Source: CBDCVA01 sp965222935 [NCBI: Candidatus Latescibacterota bacterium]
Lineage (GTDB): Bacteria > Latescibacterota > CBDCVA01
DNA: 64,000 nt
Assembly (NCBI GenBank): GCA_965222935.1
Contig: CBDCVA010000001.1
Coordinates: forward strand, 620,001-684,000
Direction of reading: 5' to 3'
Below, piece by piece: positions 25,271 through 33,611 of the stretch (positions within the stretch are counted from its first letter, which is position 1; each line of letters begins with the position of its first letter). The notes under the pieces are model-generated. The model was not told the DNA's origin and did no database searches. It worked only from the letters and a program-made list of their open reading frames with translations. Made by a program: the position numbers and the translations under genes.

Positions 25271-26107
25271 ATGTACGTCGGATTATTGACCGAGCCCTTC
25301 AAGGATGGGTCGCTCGAGGAGGTGTTCTCCTTTGCGGCCGAGGCGGGCTTTGGGGCGGTGGAAATCCACGGGAGCGTGGATGGTGGGCACTTCAACCCTC
25401 TGACAGTTACCGCCAAGCGCGTGACGGAGATCGGACGGCTGGCCGAGGGCCTCGGGTTGTCGATCTCCAGTCTGGCATTCTACAGCGGCTTGGTGGGCGA
25501 GGGCGCCGACGTATGCGAGCGAAACCAAGCGGCGCTTCGTCAGTGCATCGAGATGGCGGCAGGCATGGGCGTCGGCACGGTCTGCACGCTAGCGGGCTTT
25601 CCTGTGGCCGGAAAAGACAAGATGGCGACCATCGAAGGCGAGCTACGGGGCGCTTTCGAGCCGCTTCTGGGGTTGGCAGAGGAGAAGGGCATCAAGATTG
25701 CACTCGAAAACTGGCACAGGACGAATCTCCAGCACCTTGACCACTTCCGGCGCATCTTCGAGGTTCTCCCCGCGCCGAATTTCGGTCTCAACTTCGATCC
25801 ATCCCACCTCTACCATCAGGGCATTGATTATGTGGCGGCAGTCTACGAGTTCGGGGACCGCATTTTTCATACCCACGCGAAGGACACCACGGTTTACGAG
25901 GATGTCCGGCGGCGGGTGGGCGTCCTCAATGCGAGCTGGTGGCGCTATTCCATCCCCGGCTACGGGAGGGTCGCCTGGGGCGAGTACATTGGAGCGCTCA
26001 GGGACATCGGCTACGACGGCGTGCTCTCCATCGAGCATGAAGACCGGGCTTTCACTGTCGAAGGCGGATTCCGGGCGGGCCTCAAGTTTCTCTCCCAGTT
26101 CGTCTGA
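25271..26107 (+). CDS. Sugar phosphate isomerase/epimerase-like TIM barrel
   Basis: A 278-residue xylose-isomerase-like/AP endonuclease 2 superfamily protein. Characteristic elements are FAAEAGFGAVEIHG, the metal-site glutamate in ALENWHR, GLNFDPSHLYHQGIDYV, FHTHAKDT and LSIEHEDRAF. Such proteins isomerise or epimerise sugars or inositol derivatives and are often encoded beside Gfo/Idh dehydrogenases, as here. AGGAGG lies before ATG 25271. The HDAC-like gene starts 10 nt after its stop. Confidence 0.88.
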   Translation: MYVGLLTEPFKDGSLEEVFSFAAEAGFGAVEIHGSVDGGHFNPLTVTAKRVTEIGRLAEGLGLSISSLAFYSGLVGEGADVCERNQAALRQCIEMAAGMGVGTVCTLAGFPVAGKDKMATIEGELRGAFEPLLGLAEEKGIKIALENWHRTNLQHLDHFRRIFEVLPAPNFGLNFDPSHLYHQGIDYVAAVYEFGDRIFHTHAKDTTVYEDVRRRVGVLNASWWRYSIPGYGRVAWGEYIGALRDIGYDGVLSIEHEDRAFTVEGGFRAGLKFLSQFV

Positions 26108-26117
26108 GACCCCTGTG

Positions 26118-27056
26118 ATGGCGGCCGCACCCGGGACGGGACCGATCTTCGCGTACTGCGGCGAGTATTACTCCGACTGGGGAGACCACATCTTCCCGTC
26201 TGGGAAGTACGGGATGATCGCTAAGCGCCTCGTGGAGGACCGCATTACAGAATCGGAGCGGATCGTAGCCGCCGTGCCGGCCGGCGACGCCGACCTCGAG
26301 CTCGTGCACGCACCGGATTACCTTGCGCGTCTGGAGCGGTTGGCTCGGTACAGGGGCTGGGTGGTGCCCGACACGCCCGTGACTCCGGAAATCCTGAGCG
26401 CCTCGCGCATACAAACTGGGGGCACGCTCCTGGCTTGCCGGGAGGCTCTGCGCCGGGGGACATCGGCCAACATTGGGGGCGGATTCCACCACGCGGGACC
26501 CCGGACGGGTGAGGGCTTCTGCCTGCACAATGACATCGCGATAGGGGTTCGGCGGCTCCAGGCCGATGGCGCCATCGAGCGTGCCCTGGTCGTGGACCTT
26601 GATGTGCATCAGGGCAACGGGACGGCGACCGTCTTCACGGGCGAGGATCGGGTGTTCACGTTCTCCATGCATCAGGAGTACAACTATCCGATCCCCAAGG
26701 CGCGTAGCACACTGGATGTGGGCCTGCGGGATCGCACCGGGGATGACGAGTACCTGGCCCGGCTGCGCGATCATCTGCCGGCGGTCTTCGAGCGGTGCCA
26801 GCCCGAACTCGTCGTCTATGTCGCTGGGGCAGATCCGTTCGAGGAGGATCAGCTCGGCGGGCTGGCTCTGACCAAATCCGGTCTGGCGGAGCGCGACCGG
26901 ACCGTCTACGCCGCGGCGCTGGAGCGAGGGGTGCCGGTGTGCGTTGTGCTGGCGGGCGGATACGCGCGATGGGTCACGGACACGGTGGACATCCAAGTAC
27001 GGAGCTTGGCGCTGTTGGTCACGGCAGGCAGCGAGGCGGGATTCGCGCCGGCCTAA
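26118..27056 (+). CDS. Class IV histone-deacetylase-like hydrolase
   Basis: A 312-residue zinc hydrolase of the arginase/HDAC fold. Visible catalytic elements are GGGFHHAGPRTGEGFCLHND (paired histidines), VVDLDVHQGNGTA with the Asp and His zinc ligands, and AGADPFEEDQLGGLALTKSG with the third aspartate. TGDDEYLARL and the RDRTVY segment match HDAC11/class IV rather than acetoin or polyamine deacetylases. Bacterial members remove acetyl or acyl groups from small molecules or proteins; the substrate here is unknown. It follows the TIM barrel by 10 nt. The frame is open far upstream, but ATG 26118 fits the family N-terminus. Confidence 0.88.
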   Translation: MAAAPGTGPIFAYCGEYYSDWGDHIFPSGKYGMIAKRLVEDRITESERIVAAVPAGDADLELVHAPDYLARLERLARYRGWVVPDTPVTPEILSASRIQTGGTLLACREALRRGTSANIGGGFHHAGPRTGEGFCLHNDIAIGVRRLQADGAIERALVVDLDVHQGNGTATVFTGEDRVFTFSMHQEYNYPIPKARSTLDVGLRDRTGDDEYLARLRDHLPAVFERCQPELVVYVAGADPFEEDQLGGLALTKSGLAERDRTVYAAALERGVPVCVVLAGGYARWVTDTVDIQVRSLALLVTAGSEAGFAPA

Positions 27057-27174
27057 TCGTCTGGGCGCCTCTGTGGCGAATCCTTCATTGAGCTTGGCGC
27101 GTGTACTTCCAAGGGACCGCGTTAATCCGGGCCGGTACACGCATCGCGGTGTCGAAGAGGAGGGAGTGGGAAGC

Positions 27175-28276
27175 ATGGATGATTGTCGGGAACGCTTGGC
27201 GGTGTGCAAGGCCAAGCTCGATGACCTCAGGGGGTATCTTTGACATCGAAGGGCACGCTGCCGAACTGGCGCGGCTGGAAGCTAGGATGGCGGAGCCCGA
27301 TTTCTGGAATGACCCACAGCGCGCGAAGGCGGAGGTGGAAGCTGTCCACAGTTGCAAGCGTCAGGTGACGGCCATCGAGACGCTAGCTGCGCAGTTGGAC
27401 GATCTGGATGTCCTTGCCGAGTTGGCGGAGGAAGAGGATGACGCCGCGACGCTGGCCGAGGTGGACGCTGGGCTCATAGGGGCGGAGGAGAAACTGGAGC
27501 GCCTTGAGTTGGAGAATCTGCTCTCCGAGCCGGATGACCGGCGCGACGCCATCGTCACGATCCACCCGGGGGCTGGTGGGACGGAATCGGCCGACTGGGC
27601 GCAGATGCTCTTTCGCATGTACACGCGGTGGGCCGAGCGTCAGGGCTTTGGCCTGGAGGTGCTTGACTTCTTACCGGGGGAGGAGGCCGGCCTCAAGTCG
27701 GTGACCTTCGAGGTGGCGGGTGAGTACGCGTGCGGCTACCTCAAGGCGGAAAACGGCGTGCACCGTTTGGTGCGCATTTCACCCTTCGACGCGGCCCGGC
27801 GGCGGCACACGTCGTTCGCGTCGGTCTTCGCCCTGCCGGAGGCCGACGATCGGCCGGAGATTGCCATTCGGGATGACGACTTGAGAGTCGATACCTTCCG
27901 CTCTTCGGGCGCCGGAGGCCAGCACGTCAACAAGACGGACTCGGCGGTGCGCATCACCCACCTGCCGACGGGAATTGTCGTCAGTTGTCAATCGGAGCGG
28001 TCGCAGCACAAGAACCGCGCCAACGCCATAAAGATTCTCACCGCGCGGCTGTACCAGCACCACCTCGAAGAGGAGGCCAAGCGGCAAGATGCCATCGAGA
28101 GCACGAAGAAGAAGATCGAATGGGGTCATCAGATACGTTCATACGTCTTCCAGCCGTATACGCTGGTCAAGGACCACCGCACGGGTTATGAGATGGGCAA
28201 CGCCCGCGCTGTGATGGACGGCGAACTGGACCCGTTCATCCGGGCCTACCTGGCTGTGGGAACCGCATCGCGATAG
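27175..28276 (+). CDS. prfB: Peptide chain release factor 2 (programmed +1 frameshift)
   Basis: RF2 ends translation at UGA and UAA. The product is about 366 residues from two frames. ATG 27175 (AGGAGGGAG upstream) reads 22 codons to CTT, then in-frame TGA at 27241. A +1 slip to GAC at 27242 gives 344 more residues ending at 28276. The joint reads DDLRGYL-DIEGHAAEL as in other RF2 proteins. PGAGGTESADW, the GGQ motif in SSGAGGQHVNKTDSAV (about residue 247, peptidyl hydrolysis) and SQHKNRANA are intact. Starved of RF2, ribosomes pause on UGA and shift more often, so synthesis is self-limiting. lysS starts 4 nt after the stop, the prfB-lysS arrangement also known from E. coli. Confidence 0.97.
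27229..27244 (+). promoter_or_regulatory. RF2 programmed +1 frameshift site
   Basis: AGG GGG TAT CTT TGA C: an SD-like AGGGGG (27229-27234) three bases before the slippery CTT (27238-27240) and the TGA stop (27241-27243), with C next. This is the same arrangement as in the E. coli prfB site. tRNA-Leu slips from CTT to TTT and reading resumes at GAC (27242). Confidence 0.95.
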
Positions 28277-28280
28277 GACA

Positions 28281-29798
28281 ATGAGCGAGACGGCGAGCTT
28301 GCGCCAACTCATGAACCAGCGGCTGGCGAAGCTGGACAAGGCCACGGAGTTGGGGGTCGAGTCCTATCCGCACTCGGTCGAACGCACGCACCAGATCGCC
28401 CAGGTGCACGAGGCTTTCGACGCGCTGAGCGAGGCGGGCGAGCGGCTCGCGATCGTGGGTCGCGTCGTCGGGCTGCGCTCGCATGGCAAGACGCTCTTCT
28501 GGGACATCGCCGATGGCTCGGGGCAGATTCAGATCTACGCGCGCCGCGACGATCTTCTACACGAGACGTTCGAGCTGGCTAAGCTGGTAGATCTCGGCGA
28601 TTTCGTCGGGGTGGCGGGGCCACCGTTTCAGACTCGGACGGGTGAACCCACGGTCCGCGCTGTCGAGATGCACATGCTGGCCAAGGCGATGCGTCCCCTG
28701 CCGCAACCGAAGGTAACGGGAGCTGACGGCGGCAGTCCCGAGGTGCACCAGGCGGTCAGCGATATCGAGTTGCGTTACCGCAAGCGCGAGGTAGATTTGG
28801 CCACCAACCCCAGCGTGCGCCGCGCGTTCGAGGCGCGTTCACGTATCGTGGCGGCGCTGCGGGGCGTCTTAGAGGAACGAGGCTTCCTGGAAGTCGAGAC
28901 GCCCATCCTCCAGGCGATCTACGGCGGCGCCGCCGCTGAGCCTTTCGTCACCCACCACCGCACGCTTCACAACGATTTCTACCTGCGGATCAGCCCCGAG
29001 CTTTATCTCAAGCGGTTGATCGTCGGTGGCTTCGAGCGCGTCTATGAACTGGGCAAGCAGTTCCGTAATGAGGGCATGGACCGCACGCACAATCCCGAGT
29101 TCACGATGCTCGAGACCTATCAGGCGTACGCGGACTACCGTGATATGATGGACCTGACCGAGGTCCTCTACCGCGAAGCGGCCCTGGCTGCGACTGGCTC
29201 CACGCAGGTCGTCTACCAAGGGCGGGCGCTGGACTTCGGAAAACCGTGGCGGCGGCTCGGAATGCTCGAAGCGCTGCACGAGTACGCCGATCTGGACATC
29301 GAAGCGCTGGACGGTGACGGCGTGCGTTCCGTCGGCCGTGAGCGAGGCATTGAGATAGAACGCGACTTCTCTTGGGGGTTGGCGGTCGAGGCGCTTTTCG
29401 ACGCCCTCGCAGCGGATCGGATCGTCGAGCCGACCTTTGTGACCGACCATCCCAAGGAAACGACGGCCCTCTGCAAGACCCATCGCACGGATGACAGGCT
29501 CATCGAGCGGTTTGAGCCCTTCGTCTGTAGCATGGAGGTGGGCAACGCTTACACTGAGCTGAACGACCCCGTGCTCCAGCGAGAGCTCCTTGTCGCACAG
29601 GAGCGCGCGGCCGCGGTCGGCGGCTCACCGCCGGATTGGGATTTCATCGAGGCGGTGGAGTTCGGCATGCCGCCCATGGGTGGGCTCGGCCTGGGGGTGG
29701 ATCGGATGGTGATGCTGCTCACCGACCAGCCGTCCATCCGTGACGTCATTCTCTTTCCGCACCTAAGGCCGCTCGAACGGAGACTCGTGGAAGCATGA
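28281..29798 (+). CDS. lysS: Lysyl-tRNA synthetase, class II
   Basis: A 505-residue class II enzyme. The N-terminal OB-fold anticodon-binding domain (VGRVVGLRSHGKTLFWDIAD) is followed by the catalytic core with motif 1 FLEVETPIL, motif 2 FRNEGMDRTHNPEFTMLE and motif 3 GLGLGVDRMVMLL. Size and motif order are normal. It starts 4 nt after prfB and its TGA overlaps the lolC/E ATG (ATGA), so translation is coupled through this part of the operon. Confidence 0.97.
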   Translation: MSETASLRQLMNQRLAKLDKATELGVESYPHSVERTHQIAQVHEAFDALSEAGERLAIVGRVVGLRSHGKTLFWDIADGSGQIQIYARRDDLLHETFELAKLVDLGDFVGVAGPPFQTRTGEPTVRAVEMHMLAKAMRPLPQPKVTGADGGSPEVHQAVSDIELRYRKREVDLATNPSVRRAFEARSRIVAALRGVLEERGFLEVETPILQAIYGGAAAEPFVTHHRTLHNDFYLRISPELYLKRLIVGGFERVYELGKQFRNEGMDRTHNPEFTMLETYQAYADYRDMMDLTEVLYREAALAATGSTQVVYQGRALDFGKPWRRLGMLEALHEYADLDIEALDGDGVRSVGRERGIEIERDFSWGLAVEALFDALAADRIVEPTFVTDHPKETTALCKTHRTDDRLIERFEPFVCSMEVGNAYTELNDPVLQRELLVAQERAAAVGGSPPDWDFIEAVEFGMPPMGGLGLGVDRMVMLLTDQPSIRDVILFPHLRPLERRLVEA

Positions 29799-31030
29799 CC
29801 GCCGAGCTGTTCATCGCCAGGCGACACCTCGCGTCGCAGCGCAAGCGCGGATTCGTCTCAGTGATCTCCACCATCTCCGCGGGCGGGGTGGCGCTCGGGG
29901 TGGCGGCACTGGTGATTGTGCTCTCGCTGATGAATGGCTTTGCGTCCGAGGTACGCGACAAGCTGGTGGGCATGGACGCGCACTTGCGGCTGCTGACCTT
30001 TCATAATGGTGGCGTTGAGGACTTCGCCGTGAAGGTTGCCGAGATCCGCACCATGCCCGATGTCATCGGCGTGACGCCCTTTGTGATGAGCGAGACGGTA
30101 GTCACGACTGGCAAGTACACGGCGGGCGCCCGCATCAAGGGCGTGGACGCTGCAACGATCCTGGAGGTGTCAGACCTGGAGCGGACGATGACCTACGGCG
30201 CCCTCGATCTGGAACGACAGGCGGATGGCGTGCTGGGCATCGTGCTGGGGCGCGGGCTTGCGGACCGACTGCGGCTGGTGCCGGGTGAGCCGGTGTATCT
30301 GGTCAGTCCGCAGGGGACGGACGGTCAGTTCCCTCTGGTGCCGGTGATGCCCAAGCTGGGGAAGTTCGTGGTCACAGGCATCTTCGAGACGGGGATGCAC
30401 CAGTTCGACTCGGCGTTGGCCCTGATCTCGGTGTCCGCGGCCCAGAGTCTTTTTGGACTGAACGATCGCGTGACCGGGATCGAGGTCAAGATGCGCGACA
30501 TGTTCGACGCGCCGGCGGTAAGCAAAGCTCTGGAGCGACGTTTCCACTATCCGCACTACGCCATCGACTGGATGGAGGCAAACAAGCACTTGTTCAGTTG
30601 GATGACGCTGGAGAAATGGGGCATGTTCATCGTCCTGAGCCTCATCGTGTTGGTGGGGGCGTTCAACATCGCCAGCACGCTGATCATGGTCGTTCTAGAG
30701 AAAACGCGGGAGATCGGCATTCTCAAGGCGATGGGGGCGACGGCGGGGAATATCACCCGGATCTTCGCTTATCAAGGCTTGCTCGTGGGAGCGGCGGGTA
30801 CGCTGGTGGGGCTGGCTGTGGGTTATGTGCTGTGCTGGATGCAGGAGACGTTTGCGTTCATCTCGTTGCCCGCTGATATCTATATTATCAGTGCGTTGCC
30901 TGTGGAGATGCGCCCCGGCGATTTTGCGGGCGTGGCCGTGGCCGCTTTGGCGATCTGCCTTCTGGCGAGCCTCTATCCCGCGCGCAAAGCGGCGACGCTG
31001 TTGCCCGTGGAAGCGATTCGGTACGCGTGA
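29795..31030 (+). CDS. lolC: Lipoprotein-releasing ABC transporter permease LolC/LolE
   Basis: A 411-residue membrane protein with the LolCE/MacB plan: one N-terminal helix in the context FIARRHLASQRKRGFVSV, a large periplasmic domain (about residues 45-260), and three C-terminal helices (FIVLSLIVLVGAFNIASTL and others) with TREIGILKAMGAT. LolCDE extracts outer-membrane lipoproteins from the inner membrane for LolA. Only one permease is present, so it probably works as a homodimer (LolF-like). LolD follows with its start 44 nt after the stop. The C-terminus ends in LYPARKAATLLPVEAIRYA, typical of the family. Confidence 0.9.
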   Translation: MTAELFIARRHLASQRKRGFVSVISTISAGGVALGVAALVIVLSLMNGFASEVRDKLVGMDAHLRLLTFHNGGVEDFAVKVAEIRTMPDVIGVTPFVMSETVVTTGKYTAGARIKGVDAATILEVSDLERTMTYGALDLERQADGVLGIVLGRGLADRLRLVPGEPVYLVSPQGTDGQFPLVPVMPKLGKFVVTGIFETGMHQFDSALALISVSAAQSLFGLNDRVTGIEVKMRDMFDAPAVSKALERRFHYPHYAIDWMEANKHLFSWMTLEKWGMFIVLSLIVLVGAFNIASTLIMVVLEKTREIGILKAMGATAGNITRIFAYQGLLVGAAGTLVGLAVGYVLCWMQETFAFISLPADIYIISALPVEMRPGDFAGVAVAALAICLLASLYPARKAATLLPVEAIRYA

Positions 31031-31073
31031 GATGTTCTCGTGGTCGCTGGGAGACCCCGAAGGGAGGTTCGAG

Positions 31074-31778
31074 GTGGAGCCTATCGTCGAGGCTCGGGAC
31101 CTTTGGAAGAGCTATCCCATGCCCGGGGGTATGCTGGAAGTCCTACGCGGCCTGGACCTAGCTGTGGTGGCGGAGGAGATCGTAGCTGTGGTCGGGCCCT
31201 CGGGGGTAGGTAAGAGCACGCTCCTGCATATCCTGGGGGGGCTGGATCGCCCGAGCCGGGGGCACGTGCGCGTGGGGGCCTCGGAGCTGGAGGTGCTTTC
31301 GGACGAGGCGCTAGCGCGGTTTCGGAACCGGACGCTGGGTTTCATATTTCAGTTTCATCATCTGTTGCCGGAGTTCACGGCATTAGAGAACGTCATGCTG
31401 CCGCGATTGATCCAGGGAGACGGTGCCGATGACGCCCGAAAGGATGCACTCGACCTGCTGGAAGCGGCGGGATTGGGAGGGCGAGCCGAGCATCGACCGA
31501 CGGAGATCTCCGGTGGCGAGGCGCAGCGTGTGGCGGTCGCGCGGGCACTGATCAATTCGCCCGCGGTGGTTCTAGCGGATGAGCCCTCGGGGAACCTTGA
31601 CGCAGCAGCCAAGGCGGCGCTACACGATCTGATCGTCCAGTTCCGCTCGGAGCGTCACCAGACGTTTGTGATAGCGACGCACGATGCTGCGCTCGCCGAG
31701 CGAGCCGATCGCGTGGTGGAGCTGTGGGAAGGGCGCGCGCGCGAGCGTCTTGGAGCGTCAGGCCTGCGGTCGGGCTGA
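31074..31778 (+). CDS. lolD: Lipoprotein-releasing ABC transporter ATPase LolD
   Basis: A 234-residue ABC ATPase: Walker A GPSGVGKSTLLHILGG, FIFQFHHLLPEFTALENVMLP (LolD/MacB-type Q-loop), signature [15 protein letters not shown] and Walker B VVLADEPSGNLD. It powers lipoprotein release with the LolC/E protein encoded upstream. The frame extends to ATG 31032 and beyond, but GTG 31074 has AGGGAGG 6 nt upstream and gives the normal family length, so I chose it. mcsA follows after 27 nt. Confidence 0.93.
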   Translation: MEPIVEARDLWKSYPMPGGMLEVLRGLDLAVVAEEIVAVVGPSGVGKSTLLHILGGLDRPSRGHVRVGASELEVLSDEALARFRNRTLGFIFQFHHLLPEFTALENVMLPRLIQGDGADDARKDALDLLEAAGLGGRAEHRPTEISGGEAQRVAVARALINSPAVVLADEPSGNLDAAAKAALHDLIVQFRSERHQTFVIATHDAALAERADRVVELWEGRARERLGASGLRSG

Positions 31779-31805
31779 TATGCGTTAGCTCGGGAGGATC
31801 TCGCG

Positions 31806-32321
31806 ATGACTTGCGAGAGTTGTGGGCAGAGACCGGCGACGGTTGTGTTCACGTATATCGCCAACGATGAGAAGGCCACCTACCACCTTTGCAGGGGGTG
31901 CGCCGAGGAGAAGGGGGTCACCGCGCCGGTGGTTCAGACCCCAGTCTCGGTGGCGAATTTCCTGGCCAACGTCGTGGAAGAATCGGAGGCGTTCAAGCGG
32001 AAGTCGCTGGATAAGATGCGTTGTCGTGGCTGCGGGATGATGTACAGGGAATTCCGCGACGGAGGGCGGTTGGGTTGCGGCGAGTGCTTCGATGAGTTTC
32101 GTGAGGCGCTCAGCCCTCTGCTCAAGCGGATTCACGGTGCTGGAGGCCACGTTGGGCGTCGCCCAGCATGGCTGGATCAGCGCAGTTCACTGGAGATGGA
32201 CCTGGCACGGTTGAAGGAGCGCCTACGCCGAGCGGTGCGGCAGGAGGAGTTCGAGGTGGCGGCGCGGTTGCGGGATGCTATTTCCACACGACGTGCAGCC
32301 AGCACCAAGGGAACGCGTTAA
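31806..32321 (+). CDS. mcsA: McsA, zinc-finger activator of arginine kinase McsB
   Basis: A 171-residue protein with four CXXC pairs (C3/C6, C29/C32, C73/C76, C91/C94) forming two zinc sites and a C-terminal UVR-type coiled-coil motif (LKERLRRAVRQEEFEVAARLRD). McsA binds and activates McsB in the protein-arginine phosphorylation pathway of Firmicutes. In the classical ctsR-mcsA-mcsB-clpC operon a CtsR repressor precedes it; here lolD precedes it and no CtsR is visible. GGGAGGA is just upstream of ATG 31806. mcsB begins 22 nt after its stop. Confidence 0.92.
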   Translation: MTCESCGQRPATVVFTYIANDEKATYHLCRGCAEEKGVTAPVVQTPVSVANFLANVVEESEAFKRKSLDKMRCRGCGMMYREFRDGGRLGCGECFDEFREALSPLLKRIHGAGGHVGRRPAWLDQRSSLEMDLARLKERLRRAVRQEEFEVAARLRDAISTRRAASTKGTR

Positions 32322-32343
32322 GCCCCGAGACGTGAGAAGGGAA

Positions 32344-33453
32344 ATGCAAACAGCAGAGATCGGCGATAGAGATCCGACTGCGACGTTCGACGAGATGGTT
32401 GGCGTCCACGCCCAGTGGCTGGATGGCAGCGGAAAAGATGCTGAGGTCGTCATTTCCTCGCGCGTGCGTCTGGCCCGGAATCTGGCGGGCATTCGCTTCA
32501 CGACGCGAGCGCGCACCAGAGAGTTGGATACGGTCATCTCGCGTATGCTGACCGTCGCCAAGGATGCCAAGACGCTCAAGCGCGCGACCTACTTCAGCGT
32601 GGGCGAGCTTTCGGAGCTCGATCAGCGGGTGCTCATCGAGCGCCACTTGATCAGCCCAGCGCTGGCGGAGCGGGAGGGATCGCGCGGCGTGTTGATCGGG
32701 CCGGGCGAGGCCGTCAGCGTCATGCTCAACGAGGAGGACCACCTGCGGATCCAGGCGTTCGTCTCCGGCATGGAACTGGAGCGGGCCTTCGAGTTGGCGC
32801 TAGCTGTGGAGGCGGAGTTGGGCGAGGCGGCCGAGTACTCGTTCTCGGAATCGATCGGCTATCTGACGGCCTGCCCGACGAATGTCGGTACGGGGCTGCG
32901 CGCTTCGGTGCTCATCCATCTCCCTGCTCTGGTGCTCACGCAGGAGATGGAGCAGGTGCTTCGAGGCGTGACCCAACTTGGGCTGACGGTGCGCGGCTTC
33001 TATGGCGAGGGAACGGAGGTGGTTGGCAATCTGTTTCAGATTTCCAACCAGGTCACTCTCGGCAAGGTGGAGACGGAGATTATCGAGGGCCTGGTGCGCG
33101 TGGTCGGTCAGATCATCGAGTACGAGCGTGACGCCCGGGAGACGCTCCTGAGCGAGGCGCGCAACCAGCTCGAGGACAAGGTGTGGCGCTCCTACGGGAT
33201 TCTTGGACATGCGCGCGTGCTGACGGCGGAGGAGTTCATGAACCTCTCGTCGGCGGCGAGGCTAGGCCTGAGCTTAGGGCTCTTGGAGCGGCCCAGCACC
33301 CGGCGATTGAACGAGTTGATGGTCATCACCCAACCGTCCCACGTCCAGAAGCTGGTCGGGCAGCGCATGAAGAATGGTGAGCGGGATGCATTACGCGCGT
33401 CTCTGGTCAGGGAATGCGTGGGGGAATCGTCCGGTCAAGGGGTGGGAATTTGA
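32344..33453 (+). CDS. mcsB: Protein arginine kinase McsB
   Basis: A phosphagen-kinase-fold enzyme of about 369 residues that phosphorylates arginines on misfolded proteins to mark them for ClpCP. Present are VVISSRVRLARNLAGIRF, GVLIGPGEAVSVMLNEEDHLRIQ and YLTACPTNVGTGLRASV, all McsB-specific. The C-terminal extension (LNELMVITQPSHVQKLVG) matches the regulatory domain. The frame is open further upstream to 32275; ATG 32344 is chosen because AGAAGG precedes it, though the spacing is short, and ATG 32395 remains possible. It lies between mcsA and clpC. Confidence 0.94.
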   Translation: MQTAEIGDRDPTATFDEMVGVHAQWLDGSGKDAEVVISSRVRLARNLAGIRFTTRARTRELDTVISRMLTVAKDAKTLKRATYFSVGELSELDQRVLIERHLISPALAEREGSRGVLIGPGEAVSVMLNEEDHLRIQAFVSGMELERAFELALAVEAELGEAAEYSFSESIGYLTACPTNVGTGLRASVLIHLPALVLTQEMEQVLRGVTQLGLTVRGFYGEGTEVVGNLFQISNQVTLGKVETEIIEGLVRVVGQIIEYERDARETLLSEARNQLEDKVWRSYGILGHARVLTAEEFMNLSSAARLGLSLGLLERPSTRRLNELMVITQPSHVQKLVGQRMKNGERDALRASLVRECVGESSGQGVGI

Positions 33454-33611
33454 ATGGGCATCGAGCGTAGTTTCTGTTATATTGTATTGGATGGTAGGGA
33501 ACCCGGTGGAACGGCAGGATGTCGGCGTAAGTTCACCAAGGGCACTGGCGGCTAGCGAACTCGGCAGCGCGCTCAAAAGAGCTTTGGCGCGGTAGAGGAC
33601 GGGGGATCCAG

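Noticed and set aside
26082-27215. A 377-codon minus-strand open frame opposite the HDAC-like gene
   Set aside because: The plus strand carries intact catalytic motifs; the minus-strand product shows no family pattern.
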